In this document: piece by piece, positions 1 through 9,196 of the stretch | Numbering within the stretch: the first letter of the stretch is position 1 | Layout: each line of letters opens with the position of its first letter | DNA from: Ilyomonas sp965199905 | Lineage (GTDB): Bacteria; Bacteroidota; Bacteroidia; Chitinophagales; Chitinophagaceae | Direction of reading: 5' to 3' | Assembly: GCA_965199905.1 (NCBI GenBank) | Contig: OZ241366.1 | Span: 992,001 to 1,056,000, forward strand | Length of the DNA stretch: 64,000 nt | The notes under the pieces: generated by a model | Told to the model about the DNA's origin: nothing | The model's database searches: none | The model's input: only the letters and a program-made list of their open reading frames with translations | Made by a program: the position numbers and the translations under genes

Positions 1-422
1 ACACTGGTTCTAAAGTAATTGCGACCGCTACTAACTTCTCTGATTTTGTTTTCGATGCCGATGTTGCGGTAAACTCTCCCGGCGATGCTGGTCTGGTATT
101 CCGGGTCAGCGAGCCGGCTATTGGGCCGCAGGCTTATAAAGGTTACTATGTAGGTTTAAACCCCGTATCGGGGACAATTCAGTTGGGAAAATCAAGCAAT
201 CAGCAATGGGTTGTAATTGATAGCGCCAGCTATCCGATGAAAATGAATGCGGTTTACAATGTTAAGATTAAAGCCGTTGGAGACAGGTTCGAGGTATTTA
301 TTAACGGTGATGAGAAACCTGTCATCACGGCTACTGATCATGAGTATAAAACCGGAAGTATTGGTTTAAGAACCTATAAAGCTTTGGCAACTGTTGATAA
401 TATAAGCGTAAATGCATTGTAA
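1..422 (+). CDS. C-terminal part of a jelly-roll (LamG/DUF1080-like) domain protein, 5' end outside window
   Basis: The frame is open from base 3 to the TAA at 420-422, so the window begins inside the gene and about 139 codons are visible. The product is rich in beta strands, with segments such as GLVFRVSE, GYYVGLNP and GSIGLRTY that recall the concanavalin A-like fold of DUF1080, LamG or CBM66 modules, which bind or cleave glycans. No catalytic residue can be assigned from this fragment. The family is a judgement from strand pattern and spacing, not from a diagnostic motif. In Bacteroidota such modules usually sit at the end of exported carbohydrate-active proteins, but the N-terminus that would show a signal peptide is not in the window. 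Confidence 0.6.
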   Translation, partial: TGSKVIATATNFSDFVFDADVAVNSPGDAGLVFRVSEPAIGPQAYKGYYVGLNPVSGTIQLGKSSNQQWVVIDSASYPMKMNAVYNVKIKAVGDRFEVFINGDEKPVITATDHEYKTGSIGLRTYKALATVDNISVNAL

Positions 423-535
423 GAGGATCAGGTTTATGTAAGAGCTGTCAATTCATGCTTCAATACTGGTAATGATGATATCAGGGTTAAAACTTCGTTC
501 CGAAATTTTACTTAATTCATCAAAAAACTATATTT

Positions 536-680
536 CCGGGTCGGGTTATCAAATGTATGATATTGATTTGGGCGTGCCCCTCCGGGTCGGGCTATCCGCT
601 GCAATGCCTGTGGCATCTTTAGCGCCATCCTCGCTGCGGTCCGCCGCGGCGGATTCTATCCCTCACGCGCTCCGCACTTT
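536..680. repeat. G+C-rich palindromic intergenic repeat
   Basis: This stretch is far richer in G+C than its A+T-rich surroundings. A 15-bp motif, CCGGGTCGGGYTATC, occurs twice (536-550 and 582-596). It is followed by a small hairpin (ATGCC/GGCAT) and a perfect 14-bp palindrome TCCGCCGCGGCGGA at 640-653. A 70-codon reading frame crosses it but looks unlike a protein. The layout resembles dispersed intergenic repeats of Bacteroidetes genomes. No second copy was found in this window. Confidence 0.5.
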
Positions 681-792
681 GTAAACGCTCATTTTATCCA
701 TTATAAATTTGAAGACACAATTTATTTTCGTTATAGTTAGTTAATGCACATTTTTTGCTTGTTATCTACAATTTCATCAATTACCAACAGTT

Positions 793-1314
793 ATGCAAAC
801 ACATTATCAGTCCGGCTCGCCCCAGAGCAATATGGAGATGAAGTCTCAAACTATTGCACTTACCATCAACGGAACACAGCGTTCATTGGAAGTCTTGCCG
901 TGGGTGAGTTTATTAGACGCTTTACGGGAATATTTAAATTTAACCGGAACCAAAAAAGGCTGTGATCACGGGCAATGCGGCGCCTGTACTGTTTTGGTGA
1001 ATGGCAAACGAATCAACTCATGCCTTACACTTGCCGTAATGAAAAACGGCGCGGAGATAACAACTATCGAAGGCATTTCTAACGGCGGCGGACTTGATGC
1101 GTTGCAAAAAGCATTTATAGAGCATGATGCTTTTCAGTGCGGCTATTGCACACCTGGGCAAATTTGTTCAGCCATCGGATTGATGAAAGAAGGCAAAGCA
1201 AAAACGAGAGATGATGTAAGAGAATTAATGAGCGGTAACCTTTGCCGCTGCGGAGCTTATACCAATATTGTTGACGCCATCATGGAAGTGAAAGAAGGAG
1301 GCAGCTATGAATAA
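793..1314 (+). CDS. PaoA-like [2Fe-2S] subunit of a xanthine dehydrogenase-family molybdoenzyme (cytoplasmic copy)
   Basis: This 173-residue protein is the electron-transfer subunit of a three-subunit molybdenum hydroxylase. It has the plant-ferredoxin-type first cluster motif (CDHGQCGAC, then a fourth Cys in NSC) and the four-helix second cluster domain (CGYCTPGQ followed by LCRCGAY). Unlike its paralogue at 9197 it has no twin-arginine signal; residues 1-15 are hydrophilic, so the complex should stay in the cytoplasm. An inner ATG at 832 is possible, because the family core only begins around TIALTING. It opens a tight operon: the next gene overlaps it by 8 bp with a strong GGAGG just upstream. 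Family assignment is secure; the aldehyde substrate is inferred from PaoABC/YagTSR. Confidence 0.93.
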   Translation: MQTHYQSGSPQSNMEMKSQTIALTINGTQRSLEVLPWVSLLDALREYLNLTGTKKGCDHGQCGACTVLVNGKRINSCLTLAVMKNGAEITTIEGISNGGGLDALQKAFIEHDAFQCGYCTPGQICSAIGLMKEGKAKTRDDVRELMSGNLCRCGAYTNIVDAIMEVKEGGSYE

Positions 1315-2299
1315 ATTTTCTTACGCAAACGCAAGCGATGTTGCAGGAGCAGTAGAAATGCTTACACAAAATAAGCACGCAAAAATAGTAGCCGGCGGCA
1401 CTAATATTCTCGACCTGATGAAGGAAGGTGTTATGAGCCCGACTGAACTGGTAGACGTAAATGCGCTTTCTTATAATAAAATAGAAGAGATTGAAGGCGG
1501 TGGTTTACGGCTTGGCGCTGTTGTAACCAATGCCGACACCGCCTATCATCCTTTAATTGAAGAACGTTACCCGTTGCTGGCAAAGGCAATATTGGCGGGC
1601 GCTTCGGCACAACTGCGCAACATGGCTACCGATGGCGGCAACCTGATGCAGCGTACCCGTTGTTATTATTTCTATGACCTTGCTACGGCTTGCAATAAAA
1701 GAGAACCCGGCACCGGCTGCGCTGCCATTAAAGGCTATAACCGCATACATGCCATACTTGGCTGGAGCGATAGCTGTATTGCGACATTCCCATCAGATAT
1801 GTGTGTGGGTCTGGCTGCACTTGAGGCAACAATACGGGTTACGGGAAGCAATGGCGAACGAACCATACCGATAGCCGATTTTCACCGCCTGCCCGGAGAC
1901 ACGCCGCAGTTTGATAATAATTTGCAACCCGACGAGGTGATTACAGCAATTGACCTGCCTGCAAAAGGCTTTGCAAAAAACTTCGCCTATCTTAAAATAA
2001 GAGACCGTCTTTCTTATGCCTTCGCCCTTGTGTCTGTTGCGGCAGCATTGGAGATGGAAGGCAATACCATAAAAGAGGCCCGCATAGCATTGGGTGGAGT
2101 GGCGCATAAACCGTGGCGCAAAAAAGAAGCGGAAGATTTTCTCTCAGGCAAAGAAGCTGTCGAAAAAAATTTTTTACAGGTTGCTGAAATACTGCTTACC
2201 GGAGCGAAAGGATTTGAACACAATGCTTTTAAAATTGAACTGGCAAAACGTGCCATCGTTCGGGCACTTACTGACGCATTTAAAATGAACAAACAATGA
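1307..2299 (+). CDS. PaoB-like FAD-binding subunit with [4Fe-4S] insertion
   Basis: This 330-residue FAD subunit passes electrons between the iron-sulfur subunit and the acceptor. The N-terminal FAD loop reads AGGTNILDLMK and the second FAD motif ATDGGNLMQRTRC. Next comes a Cys-rich stretch (RTRC, CNKREPGTGC, later SDMC) that matches the [4Fe-4S] insertion of PaoB/YagS-type subunits and is absent from ordinary CoxM-like flavoproteins. A strong Shine-Dalgarno AAGGAGG precedes the ATG, and the start overlaps the upstream stop by 8 bp, suggesting translational coupling. The downstream gene starts inside its stop codon (ATGA). It is about 60% similar by eye to the paralogue at 10026. Confidence 0.93.
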   Translation: MNKFSYANASDVAGAVEMLTQNKHAKIVAGGTNILDLMKEGVMSPTELVDVNALSYNKIEEIEGGGLRLGAVVTNADTAYHPLIEERYPLLAKAILAGASAQLRNMATDGGNLMQRTRCYYFYDLATACNKREPGTGCAAIKGYNRIHAILGWSDSCIATFPSDMCVGLAALEATIRVTGSNGERTIPIADFHRLPGDTPQFDNNLQPDEVITAIDLPAKGFAKNFAYLKIRDRLSYAFALVSVAAALEMEGNTIKEARIALGGVAHKPWRKKEAEDFLSGKEAVEKNFLQVAEILLTGAKGFEHNAFKIELAKRAIVRALTDAFKMNKQ

Positions 2300-4539
2300 T
2301 TAAAACCAATTATATCGGAAAGCCGGCCAATCGTGTAGATGGCCCGCTTAAAGTAACCGGTGCAGCAAAATATATTGCGGAAAACAATGTTCCGGGCATG
2401 TTGTACGGTTACGTTTTAAACAGCACAATTGCCAAAGGCAGAATTACTTCCATTGATACCGCTTCGGCTCTTGCTGAAAAGGGTGTTATAGAGGTATTCA
2501 CACATGAGAATACACCTGGGCTTGCCTGGCTCGACATGAGTTATAAAGACCAGGACTCAGTACCCGGTTCGCCATTCCGGCCGCTGCACAGCGATAAAAT
2601 CATGTACAGCATGCAGCCGATTGCCTTGGTTGTTGCAGAAACATTTGAGCAGGCCCGTTACGCTTCCCGCCTCATAAAAGTTGAGTACGAAACAGAGCAG
2701 CCCGTAACCAATCTAAGTGAAAACCTTGCTTCTTCCTATAAAGCGCCGATAGGCAAGACAGGGTATCAATCGCCCAAAGACCGTGGCAAAGCCGAAAAAG
2801 CTTTTGAAGAAGCGCCGGTTAAAATAAGCGCAACTTACATTCATGGGGCAGAACATAACAACCCCATGGAAATGCATGCAAGCATAGCTATATGGGAAGG
2901 CGACGATAAGCTGACGGTGTACGATAAAACGCAAAGCGTAACCAACAGCAAGAGTTATGTGACCGGTGTTTTTAGTTTGTCTAAAAAAGACGTTCGCGTA
3001 CTCTCTCCTTTTGTGGGCGGCGCTTTTGGTTCAGGCCTGCGGCCGCAATACCAGTTGTTTATGGCAGTGCTGGCTGCGCTTAAATTAAAGCGTTCCGTAA
3101 AAGTATCGCTTACCCGTCAGCAAATGTTTTCATTCGGGCATCGGCCTAAATGTGTTCAGAACGTATCGCTAAGCGCTTTGCATGATGGAACGCTGCAATC
3201 TATTGAACATACTGCTTACGGAGAAACGTCACAGTTTGAAAGTTATACGGAGATCATTGTTAACTGGTCAGGATTATTATACAATTGCGCGAATGTGAAG
3301 CTGGACTACCAGCTGGTAAAATTAGATACCTACACACCCATGGACATGCGTGCTCCCGGCGCAGTAACAGGTGTGCATGCCATTGAAAGCGCAATGGATG
3401 AACTGGCTTATAAACTGAAAATGGATCCCCTGGAATTGCGCCTGAAAAATTATGCTTTTGAAGACCAGACAGTCAACAAGCCTTTTACCAGTAAAGAACT
3501 ACAGGCGGCTTACCGGCAGGGTGCCGAACGTTTCGGCTGGAGTAAAAGAAGCTTGGAACCTCGCTCTATGAAAGAAGGACGTGAGTTAATTGGCTGGGGA
3601 ATGGCTACTGCTTCATGGGATGCCCTTCACATGCCTTCAGGGGCGAAAGCTGTTCTTTCTCCGGATGGCAAACTTACCGTTACCAGCGGCACATCAGATA
3701 TTGGCACCGGCACGTATACGATCATGACACAAATTGCTGCGGAAACGCTGGGTATGTATATGGAAGATGTAACCTTTGACCTGGGCGACAGCTTAATGCC
3801 GGTAGCGCCTTTGGAAGGCGGCTCATGGACGGCGGTATCTGTAGGCTCTGCGGTAAAAAAAGCTTGTGAGCAGGTTACGGAAAAACTTTTTAAAAGAGCA
3901 AAAAAAATGGACAATTCACCATTTGCTGATGCAGATTTTAGTGACGTTGTTTTTCAAAATGGTCAGATAATAATGGTTGGCGAAAATCCTGTTGCGGTTG
4001 ATATTAAAAACGTAATGAAAGGTGGCGAAGCCATCGAAGAAACCGCTTCTTCAGGGCCGAGTGCGGCAGATAAGCTTAAGTATTCATTCCATTCTCATTC
4101 AGCCACTTTTGTAGAAGTTCGCATAGACGAAGACCTGGGCATTACCCGCGTTACCCGTGTTGTCAGCGCTATTGCCGGAGGTCGTATTTTGAATGCCAAG
4201 ACAGCCCGCAGCCAGGTATTGGGCGCTGTAGTCTGGGGCATTAGTAAAGCGCTTGAAGAAGACTCTGTAATGGACCATAATTACGGACGTTTTATGAACC
4301 ACAATTTTGCAGAATATCACATTCCTGTAAATGCGGATATTTTTGATATTGACGTAATTTTTGTAGATGAACCGGATAACATCATCAACCCGCTGGGCGC
4401 GAAAGGTCTTGGCGAAATTGGTATCGTTGGCGTTCCTGCAGCAGTGGCAAATGCGGTCTTTCATGCTACAGGTAACCGGGTTCGCGTCTTACCTATTCAT
4501 TTAAATCATCTGTTAGGATTAGAAGAGCCGTTTGTATAA
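2296..4539 (+). CDS. PaoC-like molybdopterin-binding catalytic subunit
   Basis: This 747-residue large subunit holds the molybdenum cofactor, probably the cytosine dinucleotide form as in PaoC. Visible landmarks are GGAFGSG near residue 240, the MRAPG segment, IGTGTY and the C-terminal GLGEIGI loop, whose Glu is the catalytic base of this family. No signal peptide is seen, in line with a cytoplasmic complex. One difference from the paralogue and from typical relatives: after MRAPG the usual Glu is Ala (MRAPGAV against MRAPGET). The ATG lies in a 4-bp ATGA overlap with the FAD subunit gene. A hairpin terminator at 4557-4600 closes the operon. Function as an aldehyde-type dehydrogenase is inferred. 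Confidence 0.93.
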   Translation: MIKTNYIGKPANRVDGPLKVTGAAKYIAENNVPGMLYGYVLNSTIAKGRITSIDTASALAEKGVIEVFTHENTPGLAWLDMSYKDQDSVPGSPFRPLHSDKIMYSMQPIALVVAETFEQARYASRLIKVEYETEQPVTNLSENLASSYKAPIGKTGYQSPKDRGKAEKAFEEAPVKISATYIHGAEHNNPMEMHASIAIWEGDDKLTVYDKTQSVTNSKSYVTGVFSLSKKDVRVLSPFVGGAFGSGLRPQYQLFMAVLAALKLKRSVKVSLTRQQMFSFGHRPKCVQNVSLSALHDGTLQSIEHTAYGETSQFESYTEIIVNWSGLLYNCANVKLDYQLVKLDTYTPMDMRAPGAVTGVHAIESAMDELAYKLKMDPLELRLKNYAFEDQTVNKPFTSKELQAAYRQGAERFGWSKRSLEPRSMKEGRELIGWGMATASWDALHMPSGAKAVLSPDGKLTVTSGTSDIGTGTYTIMTQIAAETLGMYMEDVTFDLGDSLMPVAPLEGGSWTAVSVGSAVKKACEQVTEKLFKRAKKMDNSPFADADFSDVVFQNGQIIMVGENPVAVDIKNVMKGGEAIEETASSGPSAADKLKYSFHSHSATFVEVRIDEDLGITRVTRVVSAIAGGRILNAKTARSQVLGAVVWGISKALEEDSVMDHNYGRFMNHNFAEYHIPVNADIFDIDVIFVDEPDNIINPLGAKGLGEIGIVGVPAAVANAVFHATGNRVRVLPIHLNHLLGLEEPFV

Positions 4540-4556
4540 AGTTCTAAAAACTAAAT

Positions 4557-4600
4557 AAAAGTATCTATTCGAAAGCTGTAGCATTATAATAGATACTTTT
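4557..4600 (+). terminator. Rho-independent terminator of the first Mo-enzyme operon
   Basis: A perfect 13-bp inverted repeat (AAAAGTATCTATT at 4557-4569 and AATAGATACTTTT at 4588-4600) with an 18-nt loop runs into a T-rich tail, 18 bp after the stop of the large subunit. Nothing gene-like is visible between it and 4845. Confidence 0.85.
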
Positions 4601-4844
4601 TTATTGTCCTCATCTCGTCGCGTAAAAAGTTCAATGACTCTTTTTGCAGTTTTGACTTAGGATGCTTTTACTATCAATATCTCTTTCCGAAAGGTGTTGG
4701 AAGGTCGGTTTTGCTATGCTATTTTTTGTTTGTCAACTCACAAGAGGAACCCTTTACAAAACTCCTTTGTCTTCGAATGAATAAATACGCCTCAGTAGTA
4801 ACAATGAGGTGATCAAGCACTCATATTTTCAATAATTCACCCGC

Positions 4845-5228
4845 TTGTTTGACCTTAGACATCAGTTCATTACACGCAAGATAACCGCTCATAAAATTCC
4901 TGACGGATTTGAAGCTGTGATTACAAACCATTACAATAGCGGTGATTTAATCAATAAAGGATTGCCGGTCGTTCAGCAGATTGCCGGCGCATTGGCCGTA
5001 TCGCCCGGGTATTTAAGCAGTTTATTTAAAGCGTTGACCGGACAAAATGCACAGCAGCACATTCACGAAAAGCTGATATAAAAAGCAAAGGAATTATTAT
5101 CAACAACCACTATGACAGTTTCGGAAGTTGCCTATGAGCTGGACTTTGAATACCCGCAATCGTTCAGCAAGTTATTTAAGACCAAGACAAACGTTTCGCC
5201 ACTGGAATTTAGGCAGGCGTTTAATTAA
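4845..5228 (+). pseudogene. Decayed AraC-family regulator, C-terminal DNA-binding part only
   Basis: The frame encodes an AraC/XylS-type double helix-turn-helix domain: QQIAGALAVSPGYLSSLFK for the first helix pair, then VSEVAYELDF and a C-terminal SKLFKTKTNVSPLEFR. An in-frame TAA at 5079-5081 interrupts it between HEKLI and KAKELL, where related proteins have Glu or Asp. The N-terminal effector domain is absent: there is no coding similarity before about 4850 and no ATG. A nonsense codon plus a missing 5' half means it is not functional. The intact AraC at 5726-6613 is a related protein with a similar C-terminus, so this may be the remnant of a paralogue that once controlled the adjacent VOC gene. 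Confidence 0.8.
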
Positions 5229-5249
5229 ATAGCAAAACAAAATTAGAAA

Positions 5250-5696
5250 AATGAAAATCAAATAACACCACTTACTTTTCCGGTAACCGATACAGCAAGC
5301 CCATTCAGGGATATCAAAGCCCACCACGTAGCCATCCGAACCGCAGAATATGATGCTGCCATAAATTGGTACAAAGAAAAATTTGATTTCCGGGTGATCC
5401 GGGAGTGGGCAGTTGGCGAAATGCAGCTTGCACTACTGGCCCTGCCCAATGACGATAATTTTTTGATAGAAATTCTCAGCATCAAGGGCACCGAACCGTT
5501 TGTGGCTTCATAAGCGCAGTCAGGTTACGCCCACATTTGTTTCAATGTCGAAAATCTGGATAAAACGGTAGAAGAACTGAAGAAACGGAATATAGAACTT
5601 ACCCGCAGTTTTACCGTTCCTGCCATTGGCAAACGGGTGGCTTTTATTGCAGACCCATTTGGAAATGCAATTGAATTTTGTGAAGACATGAAATGA
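5250..5696 (+). pseudogene. Decayed VOC (glyoxalase/bleomycin-resistance) family gene
   Basis: The frame starting at about 5250 encodes a vicinal-oxygen-chelate fold: KAHHVAIRTAEYDAAINWY near the start, a second half with GYAHICFNVENLDKTVEEL, and a metal-binding end PFGNAIEF. Two lesions are visible. The only ATG, at 5251, is one base out of register (ATG AAA ATC AAA TAA), as if a G had been lost from ATG-GAA-AAT, and an in-frame TAA stands at 5511-5513. It follows the decayed AraC gene by 21 bp in the same direction, so both members of a former regulator/enzyme pair appear to be dead. Confidence 0.8.
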
Positions 5697-5725
5697 ATTT
5701 CTAGGCATCGGCTGAAATAAAACCA

Positions 5726-6613
5726 TCAATTCAAAAACTGCTTCTTATACTGATTCGGACTGACCCCTGTTTCTTTCTTAAATAAACGGGAGAAGTAAGG
5801 CGGATTTTCAAAGCCTAATAAATAAGCGATTTCTGAGACGGTGTGGTTGCCCCCATTAAGCAGATTCTTAGCCTCTGAAACCAGCGACAGGTGTATGAGC
5901 TCCATAGCCGTTTTCCCTGTTTCCTGCTTCAGAAGATCACTAAGGTAGCGCGGCGACAGGTGCAGTTCGGCGGCAAGCATCGCAACCGATGGCAGGCCTT
6001 TCTCCTGCAACAGTCCCTTGTCAAAATACGCAGCCAGCACGGCATTGAATTTAGTAACCGTTGTGCCGGAAAGGATATTGCGGTTTAGGAATTGCCGTTT
6101 GTAGAACCGCTGGGAATATTTGAGGATGGATTCAATATGACCGAGGATGATTTCCCGGGTGAATTCGTCCTGGTTGTTATTGTATTCGGTTTCTATTTTC
6201 CCGAATAGCTCCCATATAATCTGCTGCTCCTTGGGTGATGTATGCAATGCTTCATTCAGCTCATAATTGAAGTAGCTGTATTTCTTTATCGCTGCGTGCA
6301 GCGGATGTCCGCTTAGGTAATCTTCATGAAACCATATTTCAAAACCATCACCATCCAGCGCTATGTCCTTCATTTGAATAGCCTGCAGCGGTTTCATAAA
6401 GTACATGGAACCACTCCCGTGGTCGTAACGTGTTCTGCCATACCTGATCTCACCGGATGCTAATCTTTTAAACGCGATAATATAAAAATCAGTGGTCACC
6501 TCGTAGCTCGCTACACTACGCAAGGGGTTGCATCGGAAAAGGGTGAGCAACGGATTTTCCGGTGCAGGATAATTATTGCAGCGGTGTACGTCACCGAGGC
6601 TTTTAAAATGCAT
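5726..6613 (-). CDS. AraC-family transcriptional regulator
   Basis: The frame is open further upstream, but the first ATG that gives a normal family length is at 6613 (MHFKSLGDVHRCNN), yielding 295 residues. The N-terminal two thirds form a cupin-like effector domain (HHGSGSMYFM-type segment, then WFHEDYLSGHPL). Residues of roughly 190-295 carry two helix-turn-helix units: VAMLAAELHLSPRYLSDLLK and VSEIAYLLGFENPPYFSRLF. It lies 73 bp downstream of the SDR gene on the same strand, so the two are probably co-transcribed, and AraC/SDR pairs of this kind are common in Bacteroidota. Ligand and targets are unknown. Confidence 0.88.
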   Translation of the reverse strand: MHFKSLGDVHRCNNYPAPENPLLTLFRCNPLRSVASYEVTTDFYIIAFKRLASGEIRYGRTRYDHGSGSMYFMKPLQAIQMKDIALDGDGFEIWFHEDYLSGHPLHAAIKKYSYFNYELNEALHTSPKEQQIIWELFGKIETEYNNNQDEFTREIILGHIESILKYSQRFYKRQFLNRNILSGTTVTKFNAVLAAYFDKGLLQEKGLPSVAMLAAELHLSPRYLSDLLKQETGKTAMELIHLSLVSEAKNLLNGGNHTVSEIAYLLGFENPPYFSRLFKKETGVSPNQYKKQFLN

Positions 6614-6686
6614 GCTGTGAGAATTAAAGGTCAGCTCAGGTTTGTGCCCGGCTGACCTGCTATAAAAGTAAGATAAACTTATCGGG

Positions 6687-7511
6687 CTAAATGCCATGTG
6701 CCGCTGTAGCCACTTCATTCCATTCTTCCCAGGTGGCAAGCCGCTGCTTATACGCCGCTTGTGCCAGCGGCAACGCCTTTTTGCCCAGGAACAAACGCAG
6801 CGGCGGCTCAGGTGCATCCACCAGCTTCAGTATAGCCGCAGCAGTTGCCTGTGGATCGCCGTAGGCATCGCTTTCCGTCATGGCTGGATGCGCATACAGC
6901 TCGGCCCGCACGCCATCGTATGCTGCAAGAGGCTTGCTTTGGATAGATGATGCACTAAAATCTGTGGCAAACCCATTGGGCTCTATAATGGTTACATGAA
7001 TGCCCATGCCTTTCATCTCCAGGTAGAGCGCTTCGCTCAGACCTTCTACGGCAAACTTGCTGGCGCTGTAAATGCCTAAAGTAGGAAAGGTATAAACGCC
7101 CAGCGCACTGGAAAGCTGCAAGATATGGCCGCTGCCTTGCGCCCTGAGTATCGGCAGCGCCGCCTGCGTGATCCACAGCGTACCGAAAAGGTTCGCTTCA
7201 ATAATGTCGCGGGATTCCTGTTCGCCGAGTTCTTCCACCATGCCGAACACACCCATGCCGGCATTGTTGATCACTACATCCACACTTCCAAAATGCGATT
7301 TTGTCTTTTCCAAAGCCGCAAAGCATGCAGCCCTGTTGGTTATGTCCAGTTCCAGCGGCAGCACAGCGCTTCCATACCTGTCTGTCAGTTCCTGCAGCCC
7401 TTTGCCAGCCCTCGAAGTGACCACTACCTTGTCGCCCCGCTCCAAAAAGGCTTCCGCCCAAATTCTTCCAAATCCGCGGGATGCCCCGGTAATAAAAATT
7501 GTCTTTGACAT
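6687..7511 (-). CDS. Short-chain dehydrogenase/reductase (SDR)
   Basis: This 274-residue Rossmann enzyme uses NAD(P)(H) to oxidise or reduce a carbonyl or alcohol. It has the classical SDR motifs in order: cofactor-binding TGASRGFG near the N-terminus, the NNAG stabilising motif, a catalytic Ser in LQLSSALG and the catalytic YSASK. Length is normal for the classical family. The ATG at 7511 directly precedes the first beta strand, so the start is secure. It is followed by an AraC gene in the same direction. The upstream region, shared with the divergent Crp-type gene, probably holds its promoter. Substrate cannot be told from sequence. Confidence 0.92.
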   Translation of the reverse strand: MSKTIFITGASRGFGRIWAEAFLERGDKVVVTSRAGKGLQELTDRYGSAVLPLELDITNRAACFAALEKTKSHFGSVDVVINNAGMGVFGMVEELGEQESRDIIEANLFGTLWITQAALPILRAQGSGHILQLSSALGVYTFPTLGIYSASKFAVEGLSEALYLEMKGMGIHVTIIEPNGFATDFSASSIQSKPLAAYDGVRAELYAHPAMTESDAYGDPQATAAAILKLVDAPEPPLRLFLGKKALPLAQAAYKQRLATWEEWNEVATAAHGI

Positions 7512-7883
7512 TGCGTTATCTGTTTTTGTAATGCAAAACTAACTGCGTTTATACCCGTGTCGTTTATACAGAATACCGAAATGCGGATACATTTTTACAA
7601 TCAACGCTAACGAAGGCTGGTATTGGATTACTTACTTGATGATGCTGAACCCGCTCTTTAATCGGTAAGTCAGCCTATCCGGAATTATTATTCACATTAC
7701 TCTTCTGCTTCTTTTTACAAATTACTCATACCTTATTTTTGTTTGAGCCGATGTAGCGGATAATGTTTTTGCAAAGTTGGTTGAGGGCGGCTGCTAGCAG
7801 ATTGAACAAGGTGAGTGTTAAATTATTTACGCAGACAGAATTTTTGAAACGTATCCCGATTTTATAAAGAAGCACTATACACT
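7512..7883. promoter_or_regulatory. Divergent intergenic region between SDR and Crp-type regulator
   Basis: This 372-bp stretch separates divergently transcribed genes, so it must hold at least two promoters. It has no open frame of note and no clear hairpin. I could not identify convincing -7/-33 elements by eye. Confidence 0.4.
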
Positions 7884-8492
7884 ATGAGCGAAACAGTCAG
7901 GAAAGAAGCTTGTCTCAAGAGTTTAAAAAAAAGAATAAAATCCCTTGTTGATATCAACGAAACCGACCTTGATATCATCGCCGGGCATTTTGAATGCCGA
8001 CTGCTGAAAAAAGATCAAATGCTTCTGCGGGAAGGCGCCAGCTGCGATGTTTGGGGCTTCGTTAACAGTGGGCTGCTGCGCATTTACTCGCATAAAAGCA
8101 GCGGCGAGGAATACACCAATTGGTTTTTAAAAGAAGGTGAGTTCTTTAGTGAATTCGTCAGTTTTTTCAAACAGGCTCCCAGCCTCGAAAATTTTATGGC
8201 GTTGGAAGATACCGAGATTTTAATAGTGAGTGCTGCCACCCTGCAAAAACTCATTGACCGATACCCGGTTTTTGACAAGTTCGTGCGGCTGGTTTACCAG
8301 GAAATCATTGTCACCATCAAAGAAGACATGCTGCACAAAATTCGTTTGAACGCACAAGACCGCTACCTGTTTTTTATGCAAACAAGGCCCGAAATCGTTC
8401 GGCGGGTTTCACTAAAATATATCGCTTCCTACATAGACATCACAGAAAGCACCTTGAGCCGCATCCGGAGAAAGATTATGGAAAATAAATAA
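7884..8492 (+). CDS. Crp/Fnr-family transcriptional regulator
   Basis: This 202-residue protein has a cyclic-nucleotide-binding-like beta barrel over residues 25-125 (LLKKDQMLLREGASCDVWGF, then FLKEGEFFSEF) and a C-terminal winged helix (VSLKYIASYIDITESTLSRI) that would bind DNA. The canonical cAMP-contact Arg/Ser pair is not obvious, as in many Bacteroidota members that do not bind cAMP. It sits alone, divergent from the SDR/AraC pair and 700 bp upstream of the second Mo-enzyme operon. It could regulate either, which is only a positional inference. Confidence 0.9.
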   Translation: MSETVRKEACLKSLKKRIKSLVDINETDLDIIAGHFECRLLKKDQMLLREGASCDVWGFVNSGLLRIYSHKSSGEEYTNWFLKEGEFFSEFVSFFKQAPSLENFMALEDTEILIVSAATLQKLIDRYPVFDKFVRLVYQEIIVTIKEDMLHKIRLNAQDRYLFFMQTRPEIVRRVSLKYIASYIDITESTLSRIRRKIMENK

Positions 8493-9196
8493 ATCCTTTA
8501 ATTTCTTGCCTTTTGTCAAGTTGACTTAATGATGTGTTTACGATATTTGTAAAGAGTCTATCCGTTTATGTTCTAATGTATTCAATAAATTTACAGGACA
8601 TTTCATTTATTAAATAGGTTATTGCACTTTCCATAGATTCTTCGAACCGGCTCATCCCTGTCTAAGCTCCACATTTATTTAACGTTTGCTATTTTTCTTA
8701 TGGCAAAAACAAACCTTTCGCCATAAGAATTCCAGCATGGGTTTACTTGATTCTAAAGAAGAGTGAGGCAAACAAAAGCGTATGCTGCCTACATAAAATT
8801 TTTAAAAGTTTAACTTGATAAATAAAACATCGGCCTTTGGTTTTTGCAACTCAATAATGCATAGTAACAGTGCGGCATTGAATTTTTCTTTCATACATAC
8901 CAAGATAAACCTCTTAAAATTCTAACTAAAAATGAGCATACTCATAATAAAAGAAAGAGAGTAAATTTTTAAATTATGCAATTATTGAAATTATTAACAT
9001 AGCTCCACCTGATCAGTAGAAATACTTAATTCTCCTCAATAAAAATCTTCCCTCTCAGGTATCTTCTTTTTTTTCCCATCGATACAGTTCGATAGTATAG
9101 CAATAATTTCAAAATCTTTACTATCAGAATAAACATGCAGTAACGGTTCGTTCAAATAAGACCATTACATTTTTCATTTAAAAATAACAATTGGCT
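8493..9196. other. 704-bp non-coding stretch with a 10-bp inverted repeat
   Basis: This long A+T-rich region precedes the second Mo-enzyme operon. The only structure seen is a perfect inverted repeat, TTCTTATGGC (8695-8704) and GCCATAAGAA (8720-8729), with a 15-nt spacer. It lacks a U-tract on the plus strand, so it is more likely an operator or a decayed terminator. The promoter of the downstream operon should lie here. Confidence 0.4.

Noticed and set aside
8695..8729. Terminator after the Crp-type gene
   Set aside because: The stem has no T-tract on the plus strand and lies over 200 bp beyond the stop; kept only as an inverted repeat.
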